From positions 1 to 58,371 of the forward strand of contig JAGLPP010000004.1 of the NCBI GenBank assembly GCA_023137315.1: a stretch of DNA of 58,371 nt. The letters run 5' to 3'. The position numbers and the translations under genes were made by a program. Shown here one piece after another: positions 35,302-45,135 of this stretch. A model generated the notes under the pieces. That model saw only the letters and a list, made by a program, of their open reading frames with translations. It was not told where the DNA came from and ran no database searches. Each line of letters starts with the position of its first letter. Within the stretch, counting starts at the first letter, position 1. The stretch comes from Bacteriovoracaceae bacterium. GTDB lineage: Bacteria; Bdellovibrionota; Bacteriovoracia; Bacteriovoracales; Bacteriovoracaceae.

Positions 35302-37401
35302 ATGACAAATGCCCCAAATTGGAACTCTCATCTTGAATTTTTATTCGGGGCCCGACTTCCCAAGAGCTATCACAAATTAATTGAGGCAGGTATCAACAAG
35401 ATTGAAGACCTGCTCTGGATTCTTCCTCTTCATGTACAGGAAGTTCCAACCCCAATGCCATATAAAAATATGCAGGAAAATCACTTATTCAAGGGACACG
35501 GAAAAATCGCATCGCTCAAGGTAAGGCCGAATTATTGGGCAAAGGGCAAGGGGGGAACGGTTCTTCAAAATATTACACTGCACATTCAAGATCGTTTTTC
35601 AGATGAAGTCATAATACTAAAATGGTTTAACACTTATCCATCAGTTAAAAACAAACTTCAATCACTCGATTTATTGGAATTTTGCGGAACAGTAGGAGCC
35701 TATAAGGGACAAAAACAAATCATTAACCCTGAATACAGGGAACTTGAAACCTATCCGTCCCTTACAGATTCAAAGGAGAAGGAACTTCTCATAAAATATC
35801 CAACCATCAATTCCGTAAACAATGCAAATTTTAAAAAAATTATCGACAGGATTCCAGATTTGCTATGGAACAATATTTCCGAGAATCTTCCGCTTGAAAT
35901 ATTGGAAAAAAGAAATTTTCTTTCGCTTGGAATGGCCTTCCAAATCTTGCATGGAAAAAAAATCCAAACAATGGAACTTGTCCAAAAAGCAAAGGCACGT
36001 TTAGTCTATGAAGAATTTTTTCGTGAACAAATAAAAATCCATTGCAGAAGAGCACTAATCAAAAGACCTGAATCAAAAAAGATTTCAGTATCACGCAATA
36101 AATTCAATAATATCGTCGATCTGTTCCCGTTTAAATTCACCGATGATCAGAATACAGTTCTTGAAGAAATACGCTCTGACATGAAATCAGGCCATCCAAT
36201 GATGAGACTCCTGCAAGGAGATGTAGGTTGTGGAAAAACTGCCGTTGCACTTGCAAGCTCACTCATCGCAATTGAAAACAGAACTCAGGTCGCCTTTATG
36301 TGTCCCACCGAAACACTTGCACTTCAGCATTATTTATCAACCAGGAAACTTTTTGAAAATACCGGATACCGAATTGAAATCCTCCTCGGAAACACCCCAC
36401 AATCCCAAAAAAAACCAATTCTTGATAATTTGAAGAAAGGTAATATCCAATTAATAATTGGAACTCATTCCCTTATACAGGATACCATACAGTTCAAGGA
36501 TCTGGGCCTTGCCATTATTGACGAACAACATAAATTTGGCGTTGATCAAAGACTGAAGCTATTGGATAAAAACAAAAATGGTCACTGTCTCATCATGACC
36601 GCAACTCCAATACCAAGATCACTGCGACTGACACAATACGGCGATCTGGATATTTCAACCATAAAAACGCTTCCATCATGCAGAAAAAGTATAAAGACAA
36701 AAATTATCACTCCAGATAACTTTGAAATGTTTCTTACTTTTATCAATACCAGGCTTTCAATGAAGGAGCAGGTATACATAGTTGTTCCGGCAATCCATGA
36801 AAGTGAAAACCTCTCCATGATGCACTTGGAGAAAGTTCATGCAAAATTTATACAGATTTTCCCCAAATACCGTATTAATTCACTTCATGGACAAATGAAA
36901 TCAGAGACAAAAGAGAAAATATTCAGAGAGTTTCAAAAGCACAATATTGATATCCTTATTTCAACAAGCGTTATCGAGGTTGGTATTGATGTTCGTACAG
37001 CAACAGTAATGGCAATAATCAACCCTGAAAGATTCGGTCTCAGTTCATTGCACCAGCTTCGAGGCAGGGTCGGTCGTGGTGGCAAACCTGGATTCTGTTT
37101 TCTTATAAACGACAAAAGAATCAGTGAAAACAGCCTTCATCGACAAAAAATACTTGAAAAAAGCAATGATGGTTTTCGAATCTCCGAAGAAGATCTCAAA
37201 ATTCGTGGAGAGGGGGATATGTTTGGTACTGATCAGTCAGGTTTGGTCAAACTATATCGTCTGGCCAGCATAATCACCCACGGAACCGAACTTATGGAGG
37301 CCAAACAAGACGTTGAATATTTAATGGAACACAAACATCCATCGGTAACGGAACTCATAAAGCAATATTCAAATGATCTGCAGGTCATCAGAACCATCTA
37401 G
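35302..37401 (+). CDS. recG: ATP-dependent DNA helicase RecG
   Basis: 699 residues, as usual for RecG, which remodels stalled forks and reverses branch migration. An N-terminal wedge/OB region (~60-160) is followed by two RecA-like domains. Visible motifs are LLQGDVGCGKTAVAL (Walker A), MCPTETLALQH (Ia), IIDEQHKFGV (II, the DExH typical of RecG), MTATPIPRSL (III), TSVIEVGIDVRTATVMAI and HQLRGRVGRGG (VI). The start at 35302 has no strong ribosome site, consistent with coupling to the zinc-ribbon gene 5 bases upstream. Confidence 0.96.
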   Translation: MTNAPNWNSHLEFLFGARLPKSYHKLIEAGINKIEDLLWILPLHVQEVPTPMPYKNMQENHLFKGHGKIASLKVRPNYWAKGKGGTVLQNITLHIQDRFSDEVIILKWFNTYPSVKNKLQSLDLLEFCGTVGAYKGQKQIINPEYRELETYPSLTDSKEKELLIKYPTINSVNNANFKKIIDRIPDLLWNNISENLPLEILEKRNFLSLGMAFQILHGKKIQTMELVQKAKARLVYEEFFREQIKIHCRRALIKRPESKKISVSRNKFNNIVDLFPFKFTDDQNTVLEEIRSDMKSGHPMMRLLQGDVGCGKTAVALASSLIAIENRTQVAFMCPTETLALQHYLSTRKLFENTGYRIEILLGNTPQSQKKPILDNLKKGNIQLIIGTHSLIQDTIQFKDLGLAIIDEQHKFGVDQRLKLLDKNKNGHCLIMTATPIPRSLRLTQYGDLDISTIKTLPSCRKSIKTKIITPDNFEMFLTFINTRLSMKEQVYIVVPAIHESENLSMMHLEKVHAKFIQIFPKYRINSLHGQMKSETKEKIFREFQKHNIDILISTSVIEVGIDVRTATVMAIINPERFGLSSLHQLRGRVGRGGKPGFCFLINDKRISENSLHRQKILEKSNDGFRISEEDLKIRGEGDMFGTDQSGLVKLYRLASIITHGTELMEAKQDVEYLMEHKHPSVTELIKQYSNDLQVIRTI

Positions 37402-37447
37402 CAAAAAAGCCGGATTCCAGTTAAAATAAATTCCAAGGAGAATATTT

Positions 37448-37897
37448 GTGCTTCAACTGGAATTTATCAATTCACCTGATCCCGAAATTCTTGGCACTGT
37501 CTCTTATGGCAATCCAAGATTAATTATCGGCACATCTCAAAATGACGACATCATTATCTGTGATCCCAAAATTAATCCTGCATATTTCACGATGGAAGTG
37601 AAAGAAAACGGCGTCATCTGTTATAATAATATTGATGGAATTTTTTACCTGTCCAACGGGAAAAAAATATCCGGCCGAAAATTACACAAGGTCGGGGATA
37701 CAATCAAAATTGGTGACACATTTTTTAAAATACTTTCACATACACCCGAAAAAAACATATCCCGAACAGAAACACTTAAAACCCTGTATACTGAAAAAAT
37801 TAAAAAGGATTCTCACATGGAAAAAATATTAAATTTTCTGAAGCAGGAATTACTACTGCTTCAATATTTGAAAAAAGAAAAAAATGACAAAAAATAA
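37448..37897 (+). CDS. FHA-domain protein
   Basis: 149 residues with a GTG start, AAGGAG 8 bases upstream. Residues ~20-100 form an FHA fold (LIIGTSQNDDIIICDPKINPAYFTMEVKENGVICYN ... GRKLHKVGDTIKIGDTFFKIL). In place of the usual R-S-x-x-H recognition loop it has GTSQNDD and NPAYF, so phosphothreonine binding is likely reduced or changed. The C-terminal ~45 residues are a basic helix. It overlaps the hydrolase gene by 14 bases. Confidence 0.82.
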   Translation: MLQLEFINSPDPEILGTVSYGNPRLIIGTSQNDDIIICDPKINPAYFTMEVKENGVICYNNIDGIFYLSNGKKISGRKLHKVGDTIKIGDTFFKILSHTPEKNISRTETLKTLYTEKIKKDSHMEKILNFLKQELLLLQYLKKEKNDKK

Positions 37898-38783
37898 CAA
37901 CTTCGCCAAGAGAAAAAAACAATATTTTTGCACCAGTGATGGGATCAAAATCGCCTATTCAACAAATTTCACAAAAATAAGAAAAACCGAGCCGGTTTTT
38001 GTATTTAATTATGGTCTGGTTTGCAACAACTCACACTGGAAAGAGCAATACAATTTTTTTGACAAGAAAGGTTTTCAATTATTATTGCATGATTATCGCT
38101 GTCATCATGAATCAACCTGCTGTACCAAAATATCACATCTGACTTTTGAGAATATTGCAAATGATATCAATGAACTGGTTATACATGTCGGAGGAAGTAA
38201 AATTATATTATTCGGCCACAGTATGGGAGTAAATGTTTCGCTGGAATTCGCCAGTAAATTCCCGCGAAAGACAAAAGGTTTAATCCTTTTATCGGGAACA
38301 ATAAGATCCCCGCAAGATATCATGTTTGACACCAACATCATCCGTTTTGTTTTTCCATATATCGAATGGTTAAGAGACAAAGCACCAAAACTGTTTAATA
38401 CAATCTGGAAAACATGTTTTATCAATCCATTGATCATAAAAACAATCCATCAAAGTGGATTTAACAAACATAGAATTCCCGAAGAAGTCATAATTCACTA
38501 TCTAAAAAATATAAGCAAGCTACCTCCACAGGTCTTCTTCCAGCTTTTTAAGGAAATGAATCTCCACGACATTGGCAAATCCCTAAAAAAAATAAAAAAA
38601 CCATCACTGGTCGTTGGGGGCAATAATGACAAGATTATCCCACCACACTTGCAGCGAAAATTACACAAGCTGCTGCCAAACTCGGAAATATATATCATCA
38701 AAAATGGAAGTCACATGCCCCATCTTGATTATCCCGTGCCAATCAACAAAAGAATTTTGAAATTTATAGAAAAGAATTTTTAA
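37884..38783 (+). CDS. Alpha/beta-hydrolase
   Basis: 299 residues, soluble, no signal peptide. The nucleophile elbow GHSMG (Ser about 111) in LFGHSMGVNVSLEFASKFP, the strand GGNNDKIIPP with the acid, and NGSHMPHLDYP with the catalytic His are in the expected order. Substrate unknown; carboxylesterase or lipase-like. It overlaps the FHA gene at its start, so the two are coupled, and ends 4 bases into the convergent gene. Confidence 0.88.
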   Translation: MTKNNNFAKRKKQYFCTSDGIKIAYSTNFTKIRKTEPVFVFNYGLVCNNSHWKEQYNFFDKKGFQLLLHDYRCHHESTCCTKISHLTFENIANDINELVIHVGGSKIILFGHSMGVNVSLEFASKFPRKTKGLILLSGTIRSPQDIMFDTNIIRFVFPYIEWLRDKAPKLFNTIWKTCFINPLIIKTIHQSGFNKHRIPEEVIIHYLKNISKLPPQVFFQLFKEMNLHDIGKSLKKIKKPSLVVGGNNDKIIPPHLQRKLHKLLPNSEIYIIKNGSHMPHLDYPVPINKRILKFIEKNF

Positions 38784-40024
38784 TTATTATTTTCGTTCAG
38801 ATTTTTTATCAATGCCCAAAAAACCCTTTTTATGGCCGCGTTCACCTTTGCTTTTTTGTAATCTTCGTGGGAGGCTTCCCCCTTCGTATTGATATTATGA
38901 CTTTCCTTATCCATTATCTGAACTTCGAATGGATAAAAAAACCGGATATCACGCGCAAGAAGCGATGTATCCAGAGAGAGTACTTTTTTTGCAAGCTTGT
39001 TTTTTTTATCAAGATCCCTTGCATACTGCTTGATTGTATTAAATTCCTGAAGAAATGGATCCTTGTAGATAATCAACTGAAGAGCTGTAAACTGAATCGC
39101 ACGGTACAGCTTCGACCTCTCCATGTTCCTTTCTAAAACAACTTCCTCCTCTGGAAAACAATCCGACGATTCCCTGTCCAGTGCCTGCAGAAATCTTTCC
39201 TCGGACAAATTATTTCTAATCGCCACTTTAAGAAGATTCCAGTATTTTTTACGAAACTTCGTTACATCAATTAACGAATTTACTGAACGACTCGGCTTTA
39301 TGTTATGTGGTATCACTATATTATTCCGTATAAGAAAACGAATCACTCTGAGCGCATCGAATGAGGAATTCGTAACAAATCGAACTCCAACCCTGTCAAA
39401 AAGTTCCTCTGCCACATTCTCATTTTTCGTCAAAAGCTTGATGATAACACTATCCCTTGATTTCTTTGCCTTTGTCTGAAAATCAAGCAATTGTATTTTA
39501 TCATCGGATCCTTTTATTCCAAGAAAAAGTCTATTTTCCTGGTCTCTGAAAACATATTTATAAAACCTGTCAAATATCTGTGTTTGAATAATCGAAAAAT
39601 AATTTGTTCTAAGATCCTTATCCACATGAAGAATCACATGCATAATCTTCAGAACAATTTCCGCCCAAAGTCTGTCAACATGATTCTTTACAGACTGACC
39701 TGTCGCCATCAAAAACAGATCGCTAATCTCTGTAATCATATATAACGAATTTGGAATTTTAAAATCCAATCCATCAGGATTGCCTTCTTTAAGAAAATAA
39801 CGCCTGATAAATTGAAGAGATTCCTGAAAAATTCCAAATAATTCGGATTTTGTGACCATATCAGTTGGATTAAGTCCATAACCAACAAGAAACTTCTGAA
39901 CCTGATCCTTGTCAGACATTGGCCCTACAAAAAATTTACTGTCCAACGCAGATTTGCCTCCGACAGCGACATCAAATAATTCCCAATCAAAATAATACTT
40001 CGAAAGATATTCAGGTCTTTGCAT
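38780..40024 (-). CDS. Conserved-looking unknown protein with RelA/SpoT-like fragment
   Basis: 414 residues, no signal peptide. The stretch DRVGVRFVTNSSFDALRVIRFLIRN (about 217-241) resembles the strand-helix of RelA/SpoT-type nucleotidyltransferases. The preceding IKLLTKNENVAEELF and the later FPFEVQIMD-like segment (FFYPFEVQIMDKES) fit that fold loosely. It may belong to the family sometimes listed as TIGR04552, which I recall from predatory delta-like bacteria but cannot verify. It is a single gene, convergent with the hydrolase and divergent from pgpA. Confidence 0.6.
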   Translation of the reverse strand: MQRPEYLSKYYFDWELFDVAVGGKSALDSKFFVGPMSDKDQVQKFLVGYGLNPTDMVTKSELFGIFQESLQFIRRYFLKEGNPDGLDFKIPNSLYMITEISDLFLMATGQSVKNHVDRLWAEIVLKIMHVILHVDKDLRTNYFSIIQTQIFDRFYKYVFRDQENRLFLGIKGSDDKIQLLDFQTKAKKSRDSVIIKLLTKNENVAEELFDRVGVRFVTNSSFDALRVIRFLIRNNIVIPHNIKPSRSVNSLIDVTKFRKKYWNLLKVAIRNNLSEERFLQALDRESSDCFPEEEVVLERNMERSKLYRAIQFTALQLIIYKDPFLQEFNTIKQYARDLDKKNKLAKKVLSLDTSLLARDIRFFYPFEVQIMDKESHNINTKGEASHEDYKKAKVNAAIKRVFWALIKNLNENNN

Positions 40025-40049
40025 AAGAAATCCAATACACTAAAATGAG

Positions 40050-40595
40050 ATGAAAAGCATTTGCTTTGCGAAAATTATGGAAAACAAAAAAAAAATCACA
40101 ATTAAAAAACCGGATATATTCTTCATGTCTTTTTTTGGAACCGGATTTTCGCCCCTGGCACCTGGAACTTGTGCATCAATAATTACAATTATCATACTCT
40201 ATTTACTGAAAAGAACCCAATTATCAATAATTATATTATCTGTTTTCTGCATATCGTTAACTATTGTTTCATGCCACCTCGCTCACTCTATTGAACTGAA
40301 ATATAAAATAAAGGACCCATCATGGATCGTTATGGACGAGGTTATAGGGATGCTCATGGCTTGGCTAATAGCTGGAAGAAACGACATAATAAATCTGAGC
40401 ATACTATTCATCCTTTTCCGCATAATGGATATTTTCAAGCCATGGCCGGCTTCCTACGCTGATAAAAAAATCAAACATGGTATTGGCATTATTCTGGATG
40501 ATGTTATTGCCGGGAGTTACGCCGCATTTGCCACACTAATTATTATCAATTGGCACTTTTGCTGGTCAAACGTTTTACGCATATTTTACGCTTGA
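40050..40595 (+). CDS. pgpA: Phosphatidylglycerophosphatase A-like
   Basis: 181 residues, or 172 from the ATG at 40077; neither has a clear ribosome site. It removes the phosphate from phosphatidylglycerol-phosphate in the inner membrane. PgpA landmarks are SFFGTGFSPLAPGT (~26-39), KDPSWIVMDEVIGM (~88-101), ILFRIMDIFKPWP (~120-132) and GIGIILDDVIAG. Four hydrophobic helices match the family. The last codons lie in an 11-bp tandem repeat (40573-40616). It stands upstream of recA on the same strand. Confidence 0.9.
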   Translation: MKSICFAKIMENKKKITIKKPDIFFMSFFGTGFSPLAPGTCASIITIIILYLLKRTQLSIIILSVFCISLTIVSCHLAHSIELKYKIKDPSWIVMDEVIGMLMAWLIAGRNDIINLSILFILFRIMDIFKPWPASYADKKIKHGIGIILDDVIAGSYAAFATLIIINWHFCWSNVLRIFYA

Positions 40596-40616
40596 CTTGC
40601 GCATATTTTACGCATA
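40573..40616. repeat. Four-unit 11-bp tandem repeat at the end of pgpA
   Basis: Four adjacent 11-base units read TTTTACGCATA, TTTTACGCTTG, ACTTGCGCATA and TTTTACGCATA. Units 1 and 4 are identical and the third is the most divergent. The first two contain the last codons and the stop (TGA at 40593-40595). The spacing of about one helical turn could suit protein binding upstream of recA, or it could be a replication slippage product. Confidence 0.75.
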
Positions 40617-40795
40617 CCCTGTAAATAATTAATCGGTATCCCTCAAATTTCGATGGTTGGTAAAATTAAAGTAAATAATTCCAACTTGTTGAAATAGATA
40701 AAGACCGACTTTTTTGCATAAGTTTTGAGTGCCCGTTTTTGAAAAAGAATGGTAATTAATAACAATAAAATCACCACTAACCGCTGGAGAAAAAC

Positions 40796-41896
40796 ATGAA
40801 TTTAACACCAAACTTGGACTCACAAGCAAAGACCAAGGCCCTTGATCTGGCACTGGCCTCTATTGAAAAGCAATTTGGCAAAGGCGCCATTATGAAACTT
40901 GGAGATAATGAGTCCAAAATAAAGGTTCAGACCATCTCCACAGGTTGTCTCAGTTTGGACATTGCCCTTGGTGTCGGCGGAATACCACAGGGACGCATTA
41001 TTGAAATATATGGCCCGGAATCTTCCGGAAAAACCACTCTTACACTTCATATCGCAGCGGAATGCCAAAAAGCCGGTGGCACTGTTGCTTTTATTGATGC
41101 TGAACACGCGCTTGACACAACCTATGCAGCAAAACTGGGAATTGATGTTCCAAATCTTCTTATCTCGCAACCAGATTGCGGGGAACAGGCATTGGAAATC
41201 TGCGACATGCTGGTCCGCTCAGGAGCTGTTAGTCTTCTCATTATTGACTCGGTTGCAGCACTTACGCCAAAGGCTGAACTGGAAGGCGACATGGGCGACT
41301 CCCATATGGGACTTCAAGCGAGACTTATGTCCCAGGCATTAAGAAAACTTACTGGCTCTATTTCCCGCTCAAATACCACTGTCATTTTTATTAACCAGCT
41401 AAGGATGAAAATTGGAGTAATGTTTGGCAACCCCGAAACAACCACTGGCGGTAATGCTCTAAAATTCTACTCTTCGGTAAGAATGGATATTCGAAAAATC
41501 GGCACAATCAAGGATGGGGACGAATTCATCGGTAACAGAACCAAGGTTAAAATTGTCAAAAACAAAATTGCTCCCCCATTTAAACATGTTGAATTTGATA
41601 TTATGTATGGCCTTGGGATTTCAAAAACCGGAGATATTCTTGATCTGGCCGTTAAAGAAAAAATCATTGCACAAGCAGGCTCCTGGTTTTCTTACAATAA
41701 TAACAAAATTGCACAAGGCAGGGAAAATTCCAAAAAATTTCTCTCGGAAAATCCAGATATTATGAATAAAATAAAAAAAGAAATATTTGCAAAACACGGA
41801 CTGGATAAAAAACAAGAAAAGATCGATATGAAAACCGGAGAAATCGTGGAAACAAAGAGTCCATCCACAAAAAACAAAAGTAAGAATCTTCAGTAG
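40796..41896 (+). CDS. recA: Recombinase RecA
   Basis: 366 residues. It forms the filament for homologous recombination and SOS coprotease activity. Walker A GPESSGKT (73-80), [26 protein letters not shown] (Walker B) and the loop-2 [33 protein letters not shown] block are diagnostic. GGAGAAAAAC is just upstream of the ATG. No LexA box of the Bdellovibrio type (TTAC-N3-GTAA) was found in the 200 bases upstream. It is followed by a terminator and then recX. Confidence 0.99.
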   Translation: MNLTPNLDSQAKTKALDLALASIEKQFGKGAIMKLGDNESKIKVQTISTGCLSLDIALGVGGIPQGRIIEIYGPESSGKTTLTLHIAAECQKAGGTVAFIDAEHALDTTYAAKLGIDVPNLLISQPDCGEQALEICDMLVRSGAVSLLIIDSVAALTPKAELEGDMGDSHMGLQARLMSQALRKLTGSISRSNTTVIFINQLRMKIGVMFGNPETTTGGNALKFYSSVRMDIRKIGTIKDGDEFIGNRTKVKIVKNKIAPPFKHVEFDIMYGLGISKTGDILDLAVKEKIIAQAGSWFSYNNNKIAQGRENSKKFLSENPDIMNKIKKEIFAKHGLDKKQEKIDMKTGEIVETKSPSTKNKSKNLQ

Positions 41897-41903
41897 TAAA
41901 TCG

Positions 41904-41936
41904 ACACAGAAGGCAGGTAAAAACCTGCTTTCTGTG
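41904..41936 (+). terminator. Hairpin terminator after recA
   Basis: CACAGAA-g-GCAGGT pairs with ACCTGC-TTTCTGTG around AAAA, followed by TTTATAAA. It lies 8 bases after the recA stop and separates recA from recX. The U run is short, so some read-through into recX is likely, as in many bacteria. Confidence 0.75.
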
Positions 41937-41957
41937 TTTATAAACTGAATTTACCAA

Positions 41958-42452
41958 ATGAATCCAATACTAAAAGAAAAAAATTCAAAGGCTTATTTAT
42001 ACTCAATACGCTTGTTATCACGACAAGACTATTCAGAATACAAACTGACGAAGAAACTAAAGACAAGCGGTTTCTCTGAAGTTGAAATCGAAAATGCCAT
42101 TACAAAAGCAAAAGAAAAGGGATACTTGAACGAAAATAATTACGCCCAACTTCGAATAAAAGGATTCATGAATAAAAATTACTCAATGAGATACATTCAA
42201 CAAAAATTGAAACAGGAGTACGTTAATATCTCAATTGAACTCATAGATAGCATATACAAGGAACATGGACTAACAGAAGAACAACAGATCATGAACCTGA
42301 TTGAAAAAAAATCACGTACGTTGACATCTGACAACAAGACAGTGGATTTCAAGAAAAAGTGTAAGCAGAAATTACTGTCATATCTTGGTTGCAAGGGTCA
42401 CAATCCGGCTAACTCACTCCAAATCGTTAACCAACATTTAAATCACATTTAA
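41958..42452 (+). CDS. recX: RecX regulatory protein
   Basis: 164 residues. SIRLLSRQDYSEYKLTKKLKTSGFSEVEIENAITKAKEKGYLNENNYAQ and a second three-helix repeat (RYIQQKLKQEYVNISIELID) match RecX. It binds and limits RecA filaments. Its place right after recA is standard. Confidence 0.92.
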   Translation: MNPILKEKNSKAYLYSIRLLSRQDYSEYKLTKKLKTSGFSEVEIENAITKAKEKGYLNENNYAQLRIKGFMNKNYSMRYIQQKLKQEYVNISIELIDSIYKEHGLTEEQQIMNLIEKKSRTLTSDNKTVDFKKKCKQKLLSYLGCKGHNPANSLQIVNQHLNHI

Positions 42453-42501
42453 TTTTATTTCCACGGTATTTATGTTACTTTTACAATGAAAAGGATCTTG
42501 T

Positions 42502-45123
42502 ATGGAAGTTCATGAAATCAGAAAACATTTTACCAAATATTTTGTTAATAATGGTCATTTGAAACAGGCATCATCCTCGCTCATCCCATATAACGATCCT
42601 ACTTTACTCTTTGCCAATGCTGGAATGAATCAATTTAAAGATTACTTCACCGGCAAAATAATTCCAAAAAACAAACGTGCAGTTACAATTCAAAAATGTG
42701 TCAGGGCCGGTGGAAAACATAACGATCTGGATAACGTTGGGTTCAATGCGAGGCATCATACTTTTTTTGAAATGTTGGGAAACTTTTCATTTGGAGATTA
42801 CTTCAAGGAAAGTGCTATAAAATTTGCATGGGAATTTTTAACCTCTGATCTTAAGATTCCAAAAAACAAACTATTTATCACTGTTCATCATACAGATGAT
42901 GAAGCATACAATCTTTGGAAAAAAATTGCTTCGGTTAGGGACGATAGAATCTTTCGCAAGGGGGATAAGGACAATTTCTGGGAAATGGGAGAATTCGGCC
43001 CATGCGGCCCATGCAGTGAAATTTTTTATGATCACGGAGAAAAATACGCTACTTCTGGATATAGTCCAAATCCAAATAACGACGAATGTCTTTTGGATGA
43101 TGAAACCCGCTACGTGGAAATCTGGAATCTGGTATTCATGCAATTTGAAAAAACAAAAGAAGGTATCCGGAATCTTCCACATCCATCAATAGACACAGGA
43201 GCAGGTCTGGAACGCATTGCTGCTGTAATGCAAGAAAAATATTGGAATTATGATACTGACATCTTTCTCCCAATAATTTCCCAAATAGAAAAGATTACCG
43301 GAAAAAGTTATTCCGATAAGCGTTTCTCCGGTAATTTCAGAGTTATCGCTGACCATGTCAGATCAACCTCCATGCTTATTACTGACGGAGTTATTCCATC
43401 AAACGAAGGAAGGGGATACGTTCTTAGAAGAATTATCCGTCGGGCAATACGTCATCTAAAGGAATTAAATGCTCCCGATATTTCCCTTTATCGTTTGGTA
43501 CCAATTGTCTTTGAAGGCATGGGAAAGGAATATCCACAAAATGCCTCCGACCAGAACCTTGCTGAAAAATTCTTAAAACTGGAAGAGGAAAAATTCCTTG
43601 AAACTCTTGATGTTGGACTAAGGTTTTTATCAACCGCAATTAAAAATAATGTTCAAAATAGAATACTCTCGGGAAAATCTGCCTTTAAACTTTATGATAC
43701 ATATGGATTTCCAGTCGATCTTACGGAAACAATTTTAAGTGAACAAAATCTCAAAGTCGATATTCAAGGCTTCAACCAATGCATGGAAGAAAGAAGAAAT
43801 CTTTCCAAGCAATCATGGAAAGGAAATCAACTTGATTCAGATGACAGATTTTTTTATGAGATGAAAGAGAAACATGGCGAAAACCAATTTGTTTTTGATG
43901 AAATTGAACTTCAGGCAACTTTATTGGATCATCAAAAAACATCAAATGGAGAAATTCTTATATTCGATCAAACACCGTTTTATGCCGAGTCAGGTGGACA
44001 AGTAGGAGACCAGGGAAAAATTCTTGATTCAAGTAGTCGAGTAGTAGCACAAATAAGTGACACTCAAAAGCCCATGGATAATTTCACAGTCCACATCACT
44101 AAAAAATCAGAACCTCTGGAAATTGGCAAAAAATATAGTCTCATTATCGATAAAACAAACCGACAACTTACAGGATGCAATCATTCAGCAACACATCTTC
44201 TACATTCGGCGCTGTCCACGGTCTTGGGACCTCACGTAAAACAGGCTGGTTCGCTTGTCGGCTCAACAAGACTTCGTTTTGATTTTACACATCTAAAGGC
44301 CTTGACAAAAGACGAGATTGAATCCGTTTCCAATATTGTAAATAATCAAATAAAAAACAATCTTCATGTTACAACAAAAGTAATGAGTACCGAGAATGCC
44401 ATAAAATCCGGAGCAAAGGCCCTATTTGGAGAAAAATACGGGGATGATGTACGCGTTGTCAGAATGGGCAATAATCAAGAAAATTTTTCAATTGAACTGT
44501 GCGGAGGAACACACGTACAAAATACTGGTGAAATCGGATATTTTAATATTCTTTCCGAAAGTGCCTTGAGTACAGGTGTAAGAAGAATTGAAGCATTGAC
44601 TTCTGATACTGCAATCACAAGACTTAATCAGAGATCGAAATTACTTTCTGAAATTGAACTCATTTTTAACACAAAAGATGAACAAGTCATGACAAGAATT
44701 GAATCTTTAATGAAGGAACTAAAATCCAAAAACAAGGAAATCAACAAGCTCAAAGATCAGATTCAAAACAAGGAAAGCAAAAATCTTTTCGACAATCCTG
44801 AAGTGCTCAATGAAAATCATCCGTTTATTGCCATTAATGCCCCGGAAAATTCCAATCTCAGAAAACTTTCCGACAGTTTTATCAGTAAATATACAAATGG
44901 TATTATTTTCATCCATCTGAAAAAAAACGATAAAATGTCCGTCCTGCTACGAACAGGAAAAGATATAAAAAGTGTTAATTGTCCCGATATTTTGAATAAA
45001 ACCATGAAACCGTATAATGGCAGGGGGGGGGGACGTCCCGACATGGCACAAGGATCATGTGATAACTGTGACACACAAAAACTCATAACAAGCATAAAAA
45101 AACTACTGATATCCTCACTGTAA
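42502..45123 (+). CDS. alaS: Alanyl-tRNA synthetase
   Basis: 873 residues, typical length. It charges tRNA-Ala, whose gene lies at the left edge of the window. N-terminal class II motifs (VHEIRKHFTKYFVNNGH, FANAGMNQFKDYF, RHHTFFEMLGNFSFGDYF), editing-domain HSATHLLHSAL (HxxxH) and CGGTHV, and C-terminal GGGRPDMAQGS are present. A run of ten G (45023-45032) encodes part of the glycine-rich C-terminal segment. AAAGGAT precedes the ATG. Confidence 0.98.
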   Translation: MEVHEIRKHFTKYFVNNGHLKQASSSLIPYNDPTLLFANAGMNQFKDYFTGKIIPKNKRAVTIQKCVRAGGKHNDLDNVGFNARHHTFFEMLGNFSFGDYFKESAIKFAWEFLTSDLKIPKNKLFITVHHTDDEAYNLWKKIASVRDDRIFRKGDKDNFWEMGEFGPCGPCSEIFYDHGEKYATSGYSPNPNNDECLLDDETRYVEIWNLVFMQFEKTKEGIRNLPHPSIDTGAGLERIAAVMQEKYWNYDTDIFLPIISQIEKITGKSYSDKRFSGNFRVIADHVRSTSMLITDGVIPSNEGRGYVLRRIIRRAIRHLKELNAPDISLYRLVPIVFEGMGKEYPQNASDQNLAEKFLKLEEEKFLETLDVGLRFLSTAIKNNVQNRILSGKSAFKLYDTYGFPVDLTETILSEQNLKVDIQGFNQCMEERRNLSKQSWKGNQLDSDDRFFYEMKEKHGENQFVFDEIELQATLLDHQKTSNGEILIFDQTPFYAESGGQVGDQGKILDSSSRVVAQISDTQKPMDNFTVHITKKSEPLEIGKKYSLIIDKTNRQLTGCNHSATHLLHSALSTVLGPHVKQAGSLVGSTRLRFDFTHLKALTKDEIESVSNIVNNQIKNNLHVTTKVMSTENAIKSGAKALFGEKYGDDVRVVRMGNNQENFSIELCGGTHVQNTGEIGYFNILSESALSTGVRRIEALTSDTAITRLNQRSKLLSEIELIFNTKDEQVMTRIESLMKELKSKNKEINKLKDQIQNKESKNLFDNPEVLNENHPFIAINAPENSNLRKLSDSFISKYTNGIIFIHLKKNDKMSVLLRTGKDIKSVNCPDILNKTMKPYNGRGGGRPDMAQGSCDNCDTQKLITSIKKLLISSL

Positions 45124-45135
45124 GGAAATATTTAG

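Noticed and set aside
40596-40795. LexA box upstream of recA
   Set aside because: No TTAC-N3-GTAA or other clear LexA palindrome is present in the region.
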